DNA from: Bombyx mori
Lineage: Eukaryota; Arthropoda; Insecta; Lepidoptera; Bombycidae
Assembly: GCF_030269925.1 (NCBI RefSeq)
Contig: NC_085135.1
Location: 5,890,753-5,954,752, forward strand
Reading direction: 5' to 3'
DNA length: 64,000 nt
Shown: positions 51,864-62,130 of the stretch, piece after piece
How positions within the stretch are numbered: the stretch's first letter is position 1
Layout: every line of letters starts with the position of its first letter
Notes under the pieces: generated by a model
The model's database searches: none
Seen by the model: the letters and a program-made list of their open reading frames with translations, nothing else
What the model was told of the DNA's origin: nothing
Position numbers and translations under genes: made by a program

Positions 51864-53060
51864 ATGACCAAAAGGAAGCAACATTCGATGGAAGATGATG
51901 AGGAAATAGTGAAAGATTTAGTTAAAAGGCGAGGTGTTTTAAAAGGCAAGCTCACTTTTTTCTCGAAATTTGTCGAGGCACTTGATATTTCCACATTAAC
52001 TGATTTGCAAAAATCGGAATTGCAAGTTCGTATACAAAAAATCGAACAGCTTTTCGAACAATTTTCTGATATTCAAGATGACATTGATATGACGGTATCT
52101 GATCTTCAATTAGAGAATGAGTTACTTGTCAGAGAATCTTTTGAAAATCAATATTATTCTATTGTGGCCAAAGCTAAATGTATCTTAAATAATAAAAGTG
52201 AGAAATCGAGCTCCACAAAGAAATCATGCATAAAACTACCCACCATTTCTTTACCCTCCTTTGATGGAAATTATGATAATTGGCTTGAATTTAGAGACAC
52301 GTTTAGTTCTTTAATCCATAATTCACCTGATATGGATAACATTCAAAAGTTTCATTACCTACGTTCAAGTCTCACCGGTGACGCACTGCAGGTTATAAAA
52401 TTATTAGAATTTTCTGCTGAAAACTATGTGATTGCGTGGGATCTATTGCAAAATAGATATAATAATAATCGTTTACTCGTGCATAATTATGTCAAAGCGC
52501 TGTTTTCTATGCAGGTTATAAACAAAGAATCATCTGCGCTTATACGCAAACTTATTGACAGTGTTTTGAGAAATATTCGTGCGCTTAAAACCTTAGGTGA
52601 ACCTACTGACATGTGGGATACTTTAATAGTTTACATAATGGTTTCTAAATTAGATGTGTCGACAGAACGCGAATGGGAACTTCATAAAAGCGACATTCAG
52701 AAGTCAGAGTCAAATTCTAAGATAACATTATCGCATTTAATTAAATTTCTAAGAGACAAAGCCGACGTGTTGGAGACAATAAAAGTATCTCACGCTAAAC
52801 CTGCGCCTGATACTAACATTAAAATACAACCATCAAACTCACACAGTTACTCTTATTTATCCACACAAAACAACGAAAATAGGCAGTCAAATTCGAATAA
52901 GCGATCGCGTCCTTGTAGCATGTGCAACGCAAATCATGGGCTTTATTCATGTAATGCATTTTTAAATTTATCTACGCAAGATAAAATAAAGTTTTTAAGT
53001 AGCAAAAACTTTGTCAAAATTGTTTACGCGCAAATCATTCAGTCAAAGACTGTTGGTTAG
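51864..53060 (+). CDS. BEL-B gag (398 aa to the frameshift)
   Basis: ATG 51864. Residues 10-110 are helical and acidic (coiled-coil-like), and about 125-300 is the retroelement capsid-like domain of BEL (LPTISLPSFDGNYDNWLEFR, FHYLRSSLTGDALQVI). CSMCNANHGLYSC is the first Cys/His motif. After FLSSKNF the frame drifts. In the -1 frame it reads LCQNCLRANHSVKDC and PCKKCNKKHNSLIH, the next knuckles. BEL elements normally have one gag-pol frame, so this is probably a one-base loss (near 53005), though the CAAAAACTT context allows a weaker frameshifting reading. Confidence 0.85.
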   Translation: MTKRKQHSMEDDEEIVKDLVKRRGVLKGKLTFFSKFVEALDISTLTDLQKSELQVRIQKIEQLFEQFSDIQDDIDMTVSDLQLENELLVRESFENQYYSIVAKAKCILNNKSEKSSSTKKSCIKLPTISLPSFDGNYDNWLEFRDTFSSLIHNSPDMDNIQKFHYLRSSLTGDALQVIKLLEFSAENYVIAWDLLQNRYNNNRLLVHNYVKALFSMQVINKESSALIRKLIDSVLRNIRALKTLGEPTDMWDTLIVYIMVSKLDVSTEREWELHKSDIQKSESNSKITLSHLIKFLRDKADVLETIKVSHAKPAPDTNIKIQPSNSHSYSYLSTQNNENRQSNSNKRSRPCSMCNANHGLYSCNAFLNLSTQDKIKFLSSKNFVKIVYAQIIQSKTVG

Positions 53061-53770
53061 GTCCCTGTAAGAAGTGTAATAAAAAACACAACAGTCTAAT
53101 TCACCGTGATGACAATAGTGACGACGTCGGCTCAACCGTATCGCCGGCGCCGCAGCTTGAGTCGAGCCCACACACTGGCGGCACAGCTTCACTACACTCG
53201 CACACACATCACGGTGACATTACCACATCAGCACATCCAACACTACCTACTGTGTTGTTGTCAACGGCATTAGTCGAAATCGCAGACAACAACAACAAAT
53301 ATCACACAATTCGTGCACTTCTCGATAACGGAAGTCAGCATTGCTTTATCTCGCAGTCATTATGTAATCAATTAAACATTCCATTGATACAATCCTCTAT
53401 TAAAATCACAGGTGTGGGTAACTCCGTAACCCAGTCCACCCAATCATGCGATGTTCAGATGCGAGCTAAAACTAATAATTATAATACGCGCTTAACTTGT
53501 ATAGTTTTACCTCGTATCACTGCTCAGATACCATCGTTAACACATACACACATCAACAACATTCAAATTCCACACAACATCACGCTAGCTGATCCAGATT
53601 TTCATTCACCCGCTGATATAGACTTATTAATCGGCGCAGATAAGTTTTGGGAACTTTTAAACGACGGATTAATTCGCTTAAAACATGGTCCGTATTTACA
53701 AAACACTAAACTCGGATGGATTATTTCCGGCTCATTTTATAATAAGAAATATTCAAATTCAACGAATAAA
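53005..53770 (+). pseudogene. BEL-B zinc knuckles and aspartic protease, cut by the I-clade element
   Basis: Continues gag in the -1 frame: LCQNCLRANHSVKDC, then a Ser/His-rich linker. The protease has IRALLDNGSQHCFIS (Asn follows the active Asp, as is common in BEL) and DIDLLIGADKFWELL, then LGWIISGSF, which leads into RT. The frame is cut at 53770, where TCAACGAATAAA marks the I-clade insertion. The final codons of the apparent frame (to 53878) belong to that element tail. Confidence 0.88.
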
Positions 53771-53862
53771 TTTATTATTTATTTATTTATTTTAGGTCGC
53801 TTTTTAACATCTCAGGTCATTAGCGACCACTATTGGCTATTTACATTACATAATACAGTAGA

Positions 53863-56800
53863 TTACACTAGTTTATAAACATTTAACATTTTCAAAAAAT
53901 TTATGGTTTGCAGACATCCATCCTGATTTAGACAGTCTTTCAAGTTATTAGGAACTTTACATAGTCTTTTTTCATTGTCAAATGCTGTACACTCTACTAA
54001 TAGATGCAAAACAGTAAGGTCGTGTCCACACTTGCATTTGTTTCTATCTGTTTTAGTGATTAAATGGATATGTGTCATATTTGTGTGCCCAATACGCAAT
54101 CTGGTGATAACGACTTGGTCTTTTCTACTGGTGTATGAAATAGGAGATTTGTCAAAAATCGATTTTCTAATATTAAATAACGTTGTTGTGTTGTCTGTTT
54201 TCCAATAATGATCCCAATTCACTTTAATTTTACGTTTGAAATATTTTTGTAATTCCACTGGAGTTGATTTATTTATATGCCTTTCATTCTCATTAATTGC
54301 ATTTCTCGCTTCACTATCTGCTTTTTCATTGCCAACTATCCCTTGATGACTCGGAACCCATATAATTTCGAATTTGTAGTTATTTTTAAGCATATTTATC
54401 ATTTTTTGCTGGATTTCTTTAATGAGAGTGTTCGTATTATTTGTGTTTTGTAACGCTGTCAAGCATGATTTTGAATCAGTATATATTACAAACTTATTTG
54501 TATTAGATTCACTATGTATCAACTCCAAAGCTTTGAGAATAGCTATCCCTTCACAACTAAAAATGGAATTAAAATCTCCTAGTTTATATCGATAACAATT
54601 ATCACCAGTCACTACTGAACATCCTGATTTTCCGTTCATAACTGACCCGTCAGTATAGAAAATGTTACAACCAGTATATCTACTATTAATTTCATAGAAT
54701 GAGTTTTTATATATGTCTTGAGGAGTGTCGTCTTTTTTGTTTTTAGCTAGTTCAAGGTTAATGGGGAATTCAAAGTTTTCCCATGGACCAGATGAGAGTA
54801 GTTTCTTAGTAAAGATTTTTGGGATTTTAAGATTCAGTTCGTTTAAATATTTGGATGCTCTGATTCGTAAAGGCTGCAGTAAATGAGGTTGAAGTTCGTA
54901 TTCTGTATCTACGGCTGTTGTTTTATTGTAGTAATAGTATGTTGGATTTTCAGGTTGAGACAGTATGTTTATAGCATATGAAATTACAAGTTCCTTTCTT
55001 CTAAGTCCTAGTGGCATTTCTCCAGCTTCAGCTAAGATGCTCTTAATCGGGCTTGTTTTGAACGCACCAATACTCAGTCGAAGAGCGGTGTTTTGTATGC
55101 TTTCCAAGGCATCAAGTGAACATTTTTTTGCAGAATCATAAATCACAGAGCCATAATCAATTTTTTGTCTTATTAAAGCGCGATACGTATTAATCAAACA
55201 TTTACTGTCGGATCCCCATGTTGTTGATGATAAAACCTTTATTATGTTTAACCTTTTATAGCACTCAGACTTAAGTTTATTTATATGTGAATTCCAAGAC
55301 ATTTTTTTATCAAAAATTAATCCTAATATTTTTAAGTTATTTACCTCTTTAATACTATGTTCATCTAAAGTTAATAATATATTTCTATTTCTGTCTTTCT
55401 TTTTGGACACTATCATAAATTCAGTTTTAATTTTCGAAAATTTAAAGCCAGATTTTTTAGACCATTCCTGAAGATTATTTAGAGTATTTTGAATAAGTTT
55501 TAATGTAGGATTTAATGTTCTACCACTACAAGTCATGGTTAGGTCATCGGCAAACAAAAAACCTTTAACTGGTTTTTCAATATGTGAAAGAACATCGTTA
55601 ATAGCCAGTAAAAATAGAATCACACTGAGTACAGATCCTTGAGGCAGACCATTTTCTGTAGGAATAGGGTTAGAGATTGTATCATTAATTCTTACTTTTA
55701 TTGTTCTTTCTGAAAGGAAGTTTCTGACGAACGCTAGGGCATTTCCATTAATGTCAATGTCTTGTAATACTTTTAAAACTCTGTGTTTCCAAACCATTTC
55801 ATAGGCTTTCTCAATATCTAGTGCTACTATAACAATATAATTATCATTTGCAAGGCTATCAAGTACCTCGCTTTCAATATTCATTAAATGGTCCACTGTT
55901 GATCGAAATTGACGAAATCCATACTGGAACGGTGAAAGATACTTATTCGATTCTACATACCATCTGATTCTTTTACTTATAATTTTTTCAAGTATTTTGC
56001 ATAGATTACATGTTAGGGATATGGGCCTATAACTAGATTGTAAAATTGATATTTTTCCTGGTTTTAATATTGGAACTACTAAGGCTTCTCTCCAGCTGTC
56101 AGGAAATACCTGTTTCTTATATATATAATTATATAACTGAAGTAAATAGTCAAGTCCTCTGCTTGGCAAGTGTTGAATTATAATATTTGATATATTGTCT
56201 GGCCCTGGACTAGAATTGCCAATTTGAGAAAGTACCAGTAACAATTCTTGCATTGATATTTCTCTGTTAATTGGGTTGGAATTATTATCTACATTAAAGT
56301 TTGAATCAATTTCCTGTTTGGTCTTATATTCAATGAATTGGTCATCGTAATTATTCGAGCTAGAATTAGCTGCGAAGGTTTTAGCTAATAGGTTTGAGGT
56401 TTTAATGGGGTTGGATGTAAATGTTCCATCGATATTTTCGAGCACAATATTGTTGAATCTAGTGTTGCGGTGCTTTAGTTTTTGGATCTTTTTCCATACA
56501 TCCCCAATGGGAGTCTTACTGTTAATAGACGATACCCAATTTTCCCAATACTTCTTTCTATTTTCTTTAATAAGTCTTCTGTAGTATGCTCTCTTTTTCT
56601 TATATTCAATTTTATACACTGAATTAGGGTCACTTGTAGCGTGTCGTTTAAAAAGTTTAAGAGCTTTTTTTGTTTCTTTAATTGCTATTTTGCAATCTTC
56701 ATTCCACCACGGCAAATTATTTTTTTTTTGGGTACCAGATGTCTTCGGTATTGATTTGTCAGCTGCCTTAAGAATGGTTTCAGTGAACTTTTTAATAATG

Positions 56801-57597
56801 TCATTGACAGAATAGTCAGGTGTATGACGTAAAGGTGTCAATTCGTTAATATGTAACTCAACCTCTTTACTAAACATGGACCAGTTTGCTTTATCAAATA
56901 TCCATTTCTTGGGTACTCTGATATTACTTGATTCGGTATCATAAAAAAATTGAGATTTAATTAAAATTGGGAAATGGTCACTGTCATACAAATCCTCTAA
57001 GGCATTCCATTCAAAATATGATGTTATATTTTGTGAAGCCAAAGTTAAATCTATAATACTTGTGCGACCTGTATTGCTATCAAAATGGGTAGGCTGTCCG
57101 TTGTTTAATAAAAATACGTTATCATGTTGATCGAGCCATTCTGCAACTATTCTACCTCTGGTATCGCATTTGTCTGAGCCCCAATAAAAATGGTGACTGT
57201 TAAAATCTCCTAGAATTATAAAAGGAGATGGAAGTTGACTGACGAGGTCATTTAAATCTTGTTTGTTGATCGGATTACTATTGGGAAGATAAATATTGCA
57301 TAATGTAATAGGTAACGGAAATTTAACTTTTATCGCTACTGCTTCTAAATTTGTGTTTATAGTTATTTCTTCTGGAATTGTATGAGGCTTAATAAAAATA
57401 GTTACTCCACCGCTAGCCCTACTACTTTGCATTCGATTTTTGTAGAAATGTTCGTATTCTGATAGGGAGGCACATTTATCAGAAGTGAAATTTGTTTCCT
57501 GTAGACAAATGCAAGTTGGACGTAAACGATTTAACAATAGTTTTATATTTTCGAATCTTCTGAAGTAGCCATTTACGTTCCACTGTAAAATATCCAT
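53863..57597 (-). CDS. I-clade ORF2: endonuclease, RT, RNase H (1244 aa)
   Basis: ATG 57597 (MDILQWNVNGYFRRFENIK). APE endonuclease: CICLQETNFTSDKC, ILGDFNSHHFYWGSDK, TSIIDLTLAS and YDSDHFPILI. RT: SSPGPDNISNIIIQHL, YRPISLTCNLCKILE, QYGFRQFRSTVDHL, VALDIEKAYEMVW, NGLPQGSVLSVILFL and GFLFADDLTMTC. RNase H: NIFYTDGSVMNGKSG (Asp), CEGIAILKALELI (Glu), FVIYTDSKSC (Asp) and WVPSHQGIVGNEKAD (His, Asp). All catalytic residues are seen. A C-terminal CCHC-like motif (CKCGHDLTVLHLLVEC) ends it. EN-RT-RNase H in one protein is diagnostic of the I group. The copy may be active. Confidence 0.95.
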   Translation of the reverse strand: MDILQWNVNGYFRRFENIKLLLNRLRPTCICLQETNFTSDKCASLSEYEHFYKNRMQSSRASGGVTIFIKPHTIPEEITINTNLEAVAIKVKFPLPITLCNIYLPNSNPINKQDLNDLVSQLPSPFIILGDFNSHHFYWGSDKCDTRGRIVAEWLDQHDNVFLLNNGQPTHFDSNTGRTSIIDLTLASQNITSYFEWNALEDLYDSDHFPILIKSQFFYDTESSNIRVPKKWIFDKANWSMFSKEVELHINELTPLRHTPDYSVNDIIKKFTETILKAADKSIPKTSGTQKKNNLPWWNEDCKIAIKETKKALKLFKRHATSDPNSVYKIEYKKKRAYYRRLIKENRKKYWENWVSSINSKTPIGDVWKKIQKLKHRNTRFNNIVLENIDGTFTSNPIKTSNLLAKTFAANSSSNNYDDQFIEYKTKQEIDSNFNVDNNSNPINREISMQELLLVLSQIGNSSPGPDNISNIIIQHLPSRGLDYLLQLYNYIYKKQVFPDSWREALVVPILKPGKISILQSSYRPISLTCNLCKILEKIISKRIRWYVESNKYLSPFQYGFRQFRSTVDHLMNIESEVLDSLANDNYIVIVALDIEKAYEMVWKHRVLKVLQDIDINGNALAFVRNFLSERTIKVRINDTISNPIPTENGLPQGSVLSVILFLLAINDVLSHIEKPVKGFLFADDLTMTCSGRTLNPTLKLIQNTLNNLQEWSKKSGFKFSKIKTEFMIVSKKKDRNRNILLTLDEHSIKEVNNLKILGLIFDKKMSWNSHINKLKSECYKRLNIIKVLSSTTWGSDSKCLINTYRALIRQKIDYGSVIYDSAKKCSLDALESIQNTALRLSIGAFKTSPIKSILAEAGEMPLGLRRKELVISYAINILSQPENPTYYYYNKTTAVDTEYELQPHLLQPLRIRASKYLNELNLKIPKIFTKKLLSSGPWENFEFPINLELAKNKKDDTPQDIYKNSFYEINSRYTGCNIFYTDGSVMNGKSGCSVVTGDNCYRYKLGDFNSIFSCEGIAILKALELIHSESNTNKFVIYTDSKSCLTALQNTNNTNTLIKEIQQKMINMLKNNYKFEIIWVPSHQGIVGNEKADSEARNAINENERHINKSTPVELQKYFKRKIKVNWDHYWKTDNTTTLFNIRKSIFDKSPISYTSRKDQVVITRLRIGHTNMTHIHLITKTDRNKCKCGHDLTVLHLLVECTAFDNEKRLCKVPNNLKDCLNQDGCLQTINFLKMLNVYKLV

Positions 57598-57664
57598 TCC
57601 AATTATATAAATAGTACAAAAATATTTAAATTTGTAGTACAGATAAATTAATAATATTATGTAT

Positions 57665-58984
57665 TTATTGATCTTTGTTCGAAGTTATGTTAGGGACAGG
57701 ATTCAACATTTCATGTAATTTCCTTGATAAACGTGAGCATCTATTTTTTAAACTTTTGTTCATTTTACAGTGTAATTTGTTGCACATTTTAATGAGTTCT
57801 TTAATATCATCTGTATATGAATACACCAATTCTTTAATATTTTGTTTCCCTCGAGAGCTATCTAATAAACTAATATATTGATCTAAATTAATAGGGAATG
57901 AATTTTCGTTATTTAATTCCGTCATATGGTCTTCAATATTTTTCCAAATTTCTTCGTCAGTTCTAGGGTCTGTCTTCTTTAATTTTTTCTTCGTTTTTGT
58001 TTGGATTTCTATATCTTCTAGCGATATAATGCTGCTCGTTTCATCCGTCTCAAGCTCCATTCTATCAGAGTCATCTTCTTGTGTATGCTGTTTTGAGATT
58101 TCAGTTTTTGATGATTCGGTTATTGTTGGTGAATGTATTCGTTTTTTACCTTTTAAGTTTATCTGGGATGGTTGTAGGAAATCGTGCGTCGTCGATGCGG
58201 GGCAAACAGAGTCAGTATGGGGTCGAGCGAGTATAAGATCATCGTTTGTATTAAATGTTTCATTTATTTCTTTAGCTTTTTGTGTGTCCGTTGCTTGGGG
58301 GTAGTCTTGAATATTTATTATAGTTTGAGGGCAATTTTTGGCTAGATGGCCGAGTGTATTGCAGTTAAAACATTTTAGAGCATCAGTAGATGTATAAATC
58401 CAGTAATTGGTCCCTTCAAATGTTATTTGAAATGATTCTGGGAGGCGTTTTTCATCATCTGGGCTAATATACAGTTGTCTTCTGAAACTTAATATATGAG
58501 AAAATCCTGGATCAGTCACACCTATTTTCATGAATGTTAACGGTGACATCATTTTTATATTAATTTCTTGAAATTTTTCTTCTATGACATAATTTGGTAT
58601 GACGGGACACACGTTTGACAAAACAATTCTTTTATTTCTTGTGATCAGGGGTTTAATTTGTACAATATTATTTTTTATGGTTATATTTTTCTTTTCTTCT
58701 ATCAAATTATCTGCTGTTTTTTTGGAGTCCATATAAATACATATACGTGCATTCGAGATGCGAGATATAAACCGTATAGATGCCGTAGGTGTTATAGAGG
58801 ATAAGGCAATAAGGTACTCCCTGAGTGTTATTCCATCAATGGAGTCCAATATGATAGCTTGGTCTTTCTTGGGGAAACATGTTGATGATGTTACATTGGC
58901 ATAGCTTGATGCGTTGGGTGCTGATTGTAACTTTGTGGGTGGTTGTGACATTGGTGGATTTTGTGACGTTGATGCTGGATACAT
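57665..58984 (-). CDS. I-clade ORF1: nucleic-acid-binding Gag-like protein (439 aa)
   Basis: ATG at 58984 (MYPASTSQNPPMSQPPTKL), 159 bp from the element 5' end. Residues about 40-215 form an RRM-like pair of folds (IILDSIDGITLREYLIAL, ISNARICIYMDSKKTADNLI). CFNCNTLGHLAKNC is the only CCHC knuckle (about 220). The rest is acidic and Ser/Thr-rich with a basic stretch (KTKKKLKKTD) and a helical tail. It should coat element RNA. ORF2 begins 67 bases downstream of its stop. Confidence 0.92.
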   Translation of the reverse strand: MYPASTSQNPPMSQPPTKLQSAPNASSYANVTSSTCFPKKDQAIILDSIDGITLREYLIALSSITPTASIRFISRISNARICIYMDSKKTADNLIEEKKNITIKNNIVQIKPLITRNKRIVLSNVCPVIPNYVIEEKFQEINIKMMSPLTFMKIGVTDPGFSHILSFRRQLYISPDDEKRLPESFQITFEGTNYWIYTSTDALKCFNCNTLGHLAKNCPQTIINIQDYPQATDTQKAKEINETFNTNDDLILARPHTDSVCPASTTHDFLQPSQINLKGKKRIHSPTITESSKTEISKQHTQEDDSDRMELETDETSSIISLEDIEIQTKTKKKLKKTDPRTDEEIWKNIEDHMTELNNENSFPINLDQYISLLDSSRGKQNIKELVYSYTDDIKELIKMCNKLHCKMNKSLKNRCSRLSRKLHEMLNPVPNITSNKDQ

Positions 58985-59143
58985 TATTTAAAGGGTCTCC
59001 TGTTACCAGGAGTTACCCTAGTTATGTTAATTCACAGCGATAACGTTATTATGTACTTGCCGCGCGAATAAAATAAAAAACACGATTACGGGTCGAACAG
59101 AGCGAGGCACGCGCGTCCGCAGTGACCACTCGCGCGGAACTGG
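58985..59143 (-). promoter_or_regulatory. I-clade 5' UTR
   Basis: 159 bp, GC-rich at the outer end (CCAGTTCCGCGCGAGTGG), with a GTAACTCCTGGTAACAGGAG hairpin near 59010. The full 5' UTR is present, so the internal promoter of I-type elements would be expected here. Confidence 0.6.
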
Positions 59144-61340
59144 TCAACGAATAAAGTTCATTATGATAGTTCACAAAACATATACACAATTAAAAACCTT
59201 TCGGGAGCTGGAATAAATTCATCCAATTCATAACAAATATACAAAAGAGGAACGCGCATGCGAAACTTTATTCTAAACCACAACAAAACGCGACGATTCG
59301 GGTCGTTTTTCCGTGCGCATTCCTTTACAAGAATCAGCTGATGCGCTCGGCGATACATTCATTATCGCTGAGAACCGATTCCATGCACTCGAGCGCAAGC
59401 TAGAACGTAGTGCGGCTAACTATAAACAAATGCATATCGATTTCGTGAATGACTACATAAGCAGACACTTTAATTATATTACTTTATATTACTTTAATAC
59501 ACAACGTCACATTATTTTCTACCACACCACGGTGTGTTACGAGAACACAGTACGACTACTAAGCTTCGAGGTGTATTTGATGCGAGTGTCAAATCAAGCT
59601 CAGGTAAGTCGCTTAACAATATATAACCCGATCAACAAGACTATACGCTAAAATATTTCAATCCTTCAGATTGATGTTTTCTAAAATTTTTTTTTGGACT
59701 TATTCGACTATTGTTATGGGTTGGCTTCGTATGTCACCTAGATCATTAAAACACATACCTACAACCAGAATCATTGACCACAATGATCTACCAGAATTAC
59801 AATCTGACGCGACGGCAATGGTCTGTCAGTCAAACGCAGTCATTTATTGAATTTGAACGTTTTTCTTCATATAATCGATTACGGCGTGCTATTGCGTATA
59901 TGTTAAGATTTGTTCATAACATTTGTACAAAATCAAAATCACAGCGGAAGTCCGGCGCGCTTTTGACGGATGAATTAGACAATGCGACTCGTTTTGGCAC
60001 GAGTGGTTCAACAACAATCGTTTCCGATCATGTATGATGCACTAGTAAACAACTTACCTCTGAAACCTACGCGTAATACCTATATCATTCTTAAACATAT
60101 TTTTGGACAGTGATAAAATCATTAAGTCATCAGGCAGATTAAGTAATTCAGGACTTTCTCATTTGACAAAAAATATGCATACAGCATGAACATAAACAGC
60201 TACTCCACGCGGGGCCCCAGCTGCTACTGGCTTCAATCCGTGACAGCTGGTGGCCGCTGAGAGGTCGCGATCTCGCTCGTTACACCGTACATACCTGTGT
60301 TATCTATACGCGCATAACTGGAAAACTTCTTTTTCAATTCAAATGGGTAACTTACCAAAAGAGAGACTTGAAATAGAACCATCGGGGTCAGGTTTTCCAT
60401 TTTTTTAGATGTGGAGTAGATTATGCGGGGCCAATGTTTATACTCAACCGCAAAGGAAGAGGTGCTAAATTAAAAAAAATGTTACATTATTTTAATCGTT
60501 TGTTTTCTCACTCGCTCGGTATATTTGGATTTGGTCACATCATTAACGACTCAAGCGTACATACTTGCACTTAAAAGGTTCATTTCTAGACGTGGGAAAC
60601 CATTTCAAATTTTCTCGGACAACGCTAAAACTTTTGTAGGTGCTATGAAGGAATTTTCACAATTCATGACGGAAAATTCCGAAGAAATTGTCTCGCTAGC
60701 AGCCAACGACAACATTAATTTGTCTTTTATACCGCCTTATTCGCCTCATTTTGGTGGTTTATGGGAGGCGGGAGTGAAGTATTGTAAGCATCACCTACGA
60801 CGAGTTGTAGGTAATTCACACTTAACTTACGAGGAATTCAGCACGGTATTAGCACAGATAGAAGCCGTCCTGAATTCCCGTCCTATACACCCAATGTCCG
60901 CAGATCCAAACGATCTTCGTCCACTCAGCCCTGTTCATTTCCTCATCGGCCGACCGTTGACCGCACCAGCCTGCAGCGACCTCACGACGACGGCATCACA
61001 CCGACTGACGCGCTATGATCGAGTGGAACAAATCCGACAACAATTTTGGCAGAGGTGGTCTAAGGAGTACATATCCGAATTGCAGACGAGAACTAAATGG
61101 AAAACGGACAAGGAAGACATCGTACCGAATACCCTGGTTCTAATCAAAGAAGACAACCTGCCGCCACTCAAATGGCGTCTTGGACGAGTGCAGCAAACAT
61201 TTCCTGGCAAGGACGGCATATCCCGAGTATCTAACCTCAAAACGGCGACTGGGATTGTACAGCGGGCATACTCAAAAATCTGCCCACTCTTACATAATGC
61301 AGAGGACTACAACGAGAGTCTCACAACACACATATCGTAA
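59144..61340 (+). pseudogene. BEL-B pol remnant: start of RT, then integrase
   Basis: After the I-clade insert the frame reads QLKTFRELE, a TAA, HNKYTKEERACETLF, a TAA, DDSGRFSVRIPLQES and RFHALERKLERSAAN, the BEL region before RT. RT text is traceable to about 59620 (VFDAS then KSSSGKSLNN). The rest of RT and RNase H is gone. From about 59730 the linker (HNDLPELQSDATAMVC, SSYNRLRRAIAYMLRFVHN) and integrase appear in several frames. From 60525 the integrase is open: SDNAKTFVGAMKEF, FIPPYSPHFGGLWEAGVK and RVVGNSHLTYEEFSTVL, with the BEL C-terminus (NLPPLKWRLGRVQQTFPGKD) and a stop at 61338-61340. Confidence 0.9.
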
Positions 61341-61395
61341 TCAGCATCCTGTATTTACTTCATTGGAAGCTGGAGCTTCCAAGGCGGGGGCCATA
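61341..61395 (+). other. BEL-B 3' untranslated end and polypurine tract
   Basis: GGAAGCTGGAGCTTCC is a small palindrome. AAGGCGGGGG then precedes the LTR, the purine tract used to prime plus-strand synthesis. Confidence 0.7.
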
Positions 61396-61688
61396 TGTTT
61401 ACGCATCAACTCCTCTTTCGCGAAGTCGGGAAAGACGGAGGCAGCGCGGCGCGGGAGGGGGCGGCAAACCGGCGGACCGGCGAGCTCCGCAACGCGTAGA
61501 AAACACAACCATCTTCACTTCTGAACGGGACTCAACAGCTACAAGACGCGCAATATTATGTACAATATTATTTTGCATTAAAACCAAAAAGAATTCAATA
61601 GTATTTGTAATTTAACGGCAGACTTCACAAACCACCTAAGAAACAAAACACAAAGGAAATACAGTCTGAGAACTCACAATCAAGAACA
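61396..61688 (+). repeat. BEL-B 3' LTR (293 bp)
   Basis: Same 293 bases as 51325-51617 by eye, followed by CTCAC. Identity implies insertion recent on the scale of LTR divergence. Confidence 0.93.
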
Positions 61689-62130
61689 CTCACAAATACA
61701 AAACAAGTTATGATAATCGTCGTCGCCGCTTATAAGATCGTCGACAAAAATGTCTAGCGTGATGACGCGCGCGATGTCGTCATCATCACACTCAAGCGCA
61801 AGTTGTCTGATGCATCTCATACTCAAGTACGGCGCTGAAGCGGTTCCGTACGTCACCGTATTGAGCTGATACGTCTCTAATGGATCCGTAGGATTTTCGC
61901 GCCATAATATTAGTTGAAGTGACCGTTGGTCAGATTGAATGAGAACTTGTCTGAACATCTTTTCTACATCAGCACAAGCTACGAATTTATATTGTCGAAA
62001 CCGCAACAATATAGAGAAAATATCGTTTTGTAACGCAGGTTCCGGAAATTGTATATCATTTAAGGACTTATTCGAACTAGTTACCGCACTAGCGTCAGAT
62101 TTCGCGCTGGTTTGCGGTACATTACCGTCA
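61689..62130 (-). pseudogene. BEL-A piece 1: reverse transcriptase
   Basis: The minus strand reads SSNKSLNDIQFPEPALQNDI, FVACADVEKMFRQVLI (motif A Asp), YGTASAPYLSMRCI and LDIFVDDLISGDDD (VDD, the BEL version of the catalytic pair). It continues at 51324 after BEL-B. Upstream of about 62130 it is replaced in frame by a foreign ORF1 through an A run (Lys-Lys-Asn). Confidence 0.92.

Larger units (their letters stand above)
53759..59155 (-). mobile_element. I-clade LINE, intact, TSD TCAACGAATAAA
   Basis: The 12-base duplication TCAACGAATAAA lies at 53759-53770 and 59144-59155. On the minus strand the element starts CCAGTTCCGCGCGAG (59143), has ORF1 and ORF2 with no break, and ends in TAAA/TAA repeats (53771-53795) instead of poly(A), a known habit of I elements. 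Removing it restores the BEL-B frame (SNSTNK then VHYDSS). Confidence 0.95.
51320..61693 (+). mobile_element. BEL-B: BEL/Pao element, identical 293-bp LTRs, TSD CTCAC
   Basis: LTRs 51325-51617 and 61396-61688 begin TGTTTACG and end AAGAACA and appear identical by eye. CTCAC flanks both. Gag, protease and integrase are recognisable, most of RT and RNase H is deleted, and the frame is broken in several places. An I-clade LINE (53771-59143) sits between protease and RT. Confidence 0.93.
19573..62130 (-). mobile_element. BEL-A: one BEL/Pao element scattered over 42.5 kb by nested insertions
   Basis: Six minus-strand pieces of BEL pol follow each other in correct protein order from right to left: RT (62130-61689), RT continuation (51324-51194), RT C-terminal region (47382-47141), RNase H (25724-25320), linker and integrase N-terminus (21357-20563) and integrase core end (19735-19573). 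At three of the gaps a target duplication (CTCAC, TGTTCAGTC, AAGTC) shows that the intervening DNA was inserted. Its LTRs and gag are not seen. Confidence 0.9.

Noticed and set aside
52999..53012. Programmed -1 frameshift between BEL-B gag and pol
   Set aside because: The site reads C AAA AAC, not a canonical heptamer. It falls inside a zinc-knuckle array, and BEL elements normally have one frame. A one-base loss is simpler.
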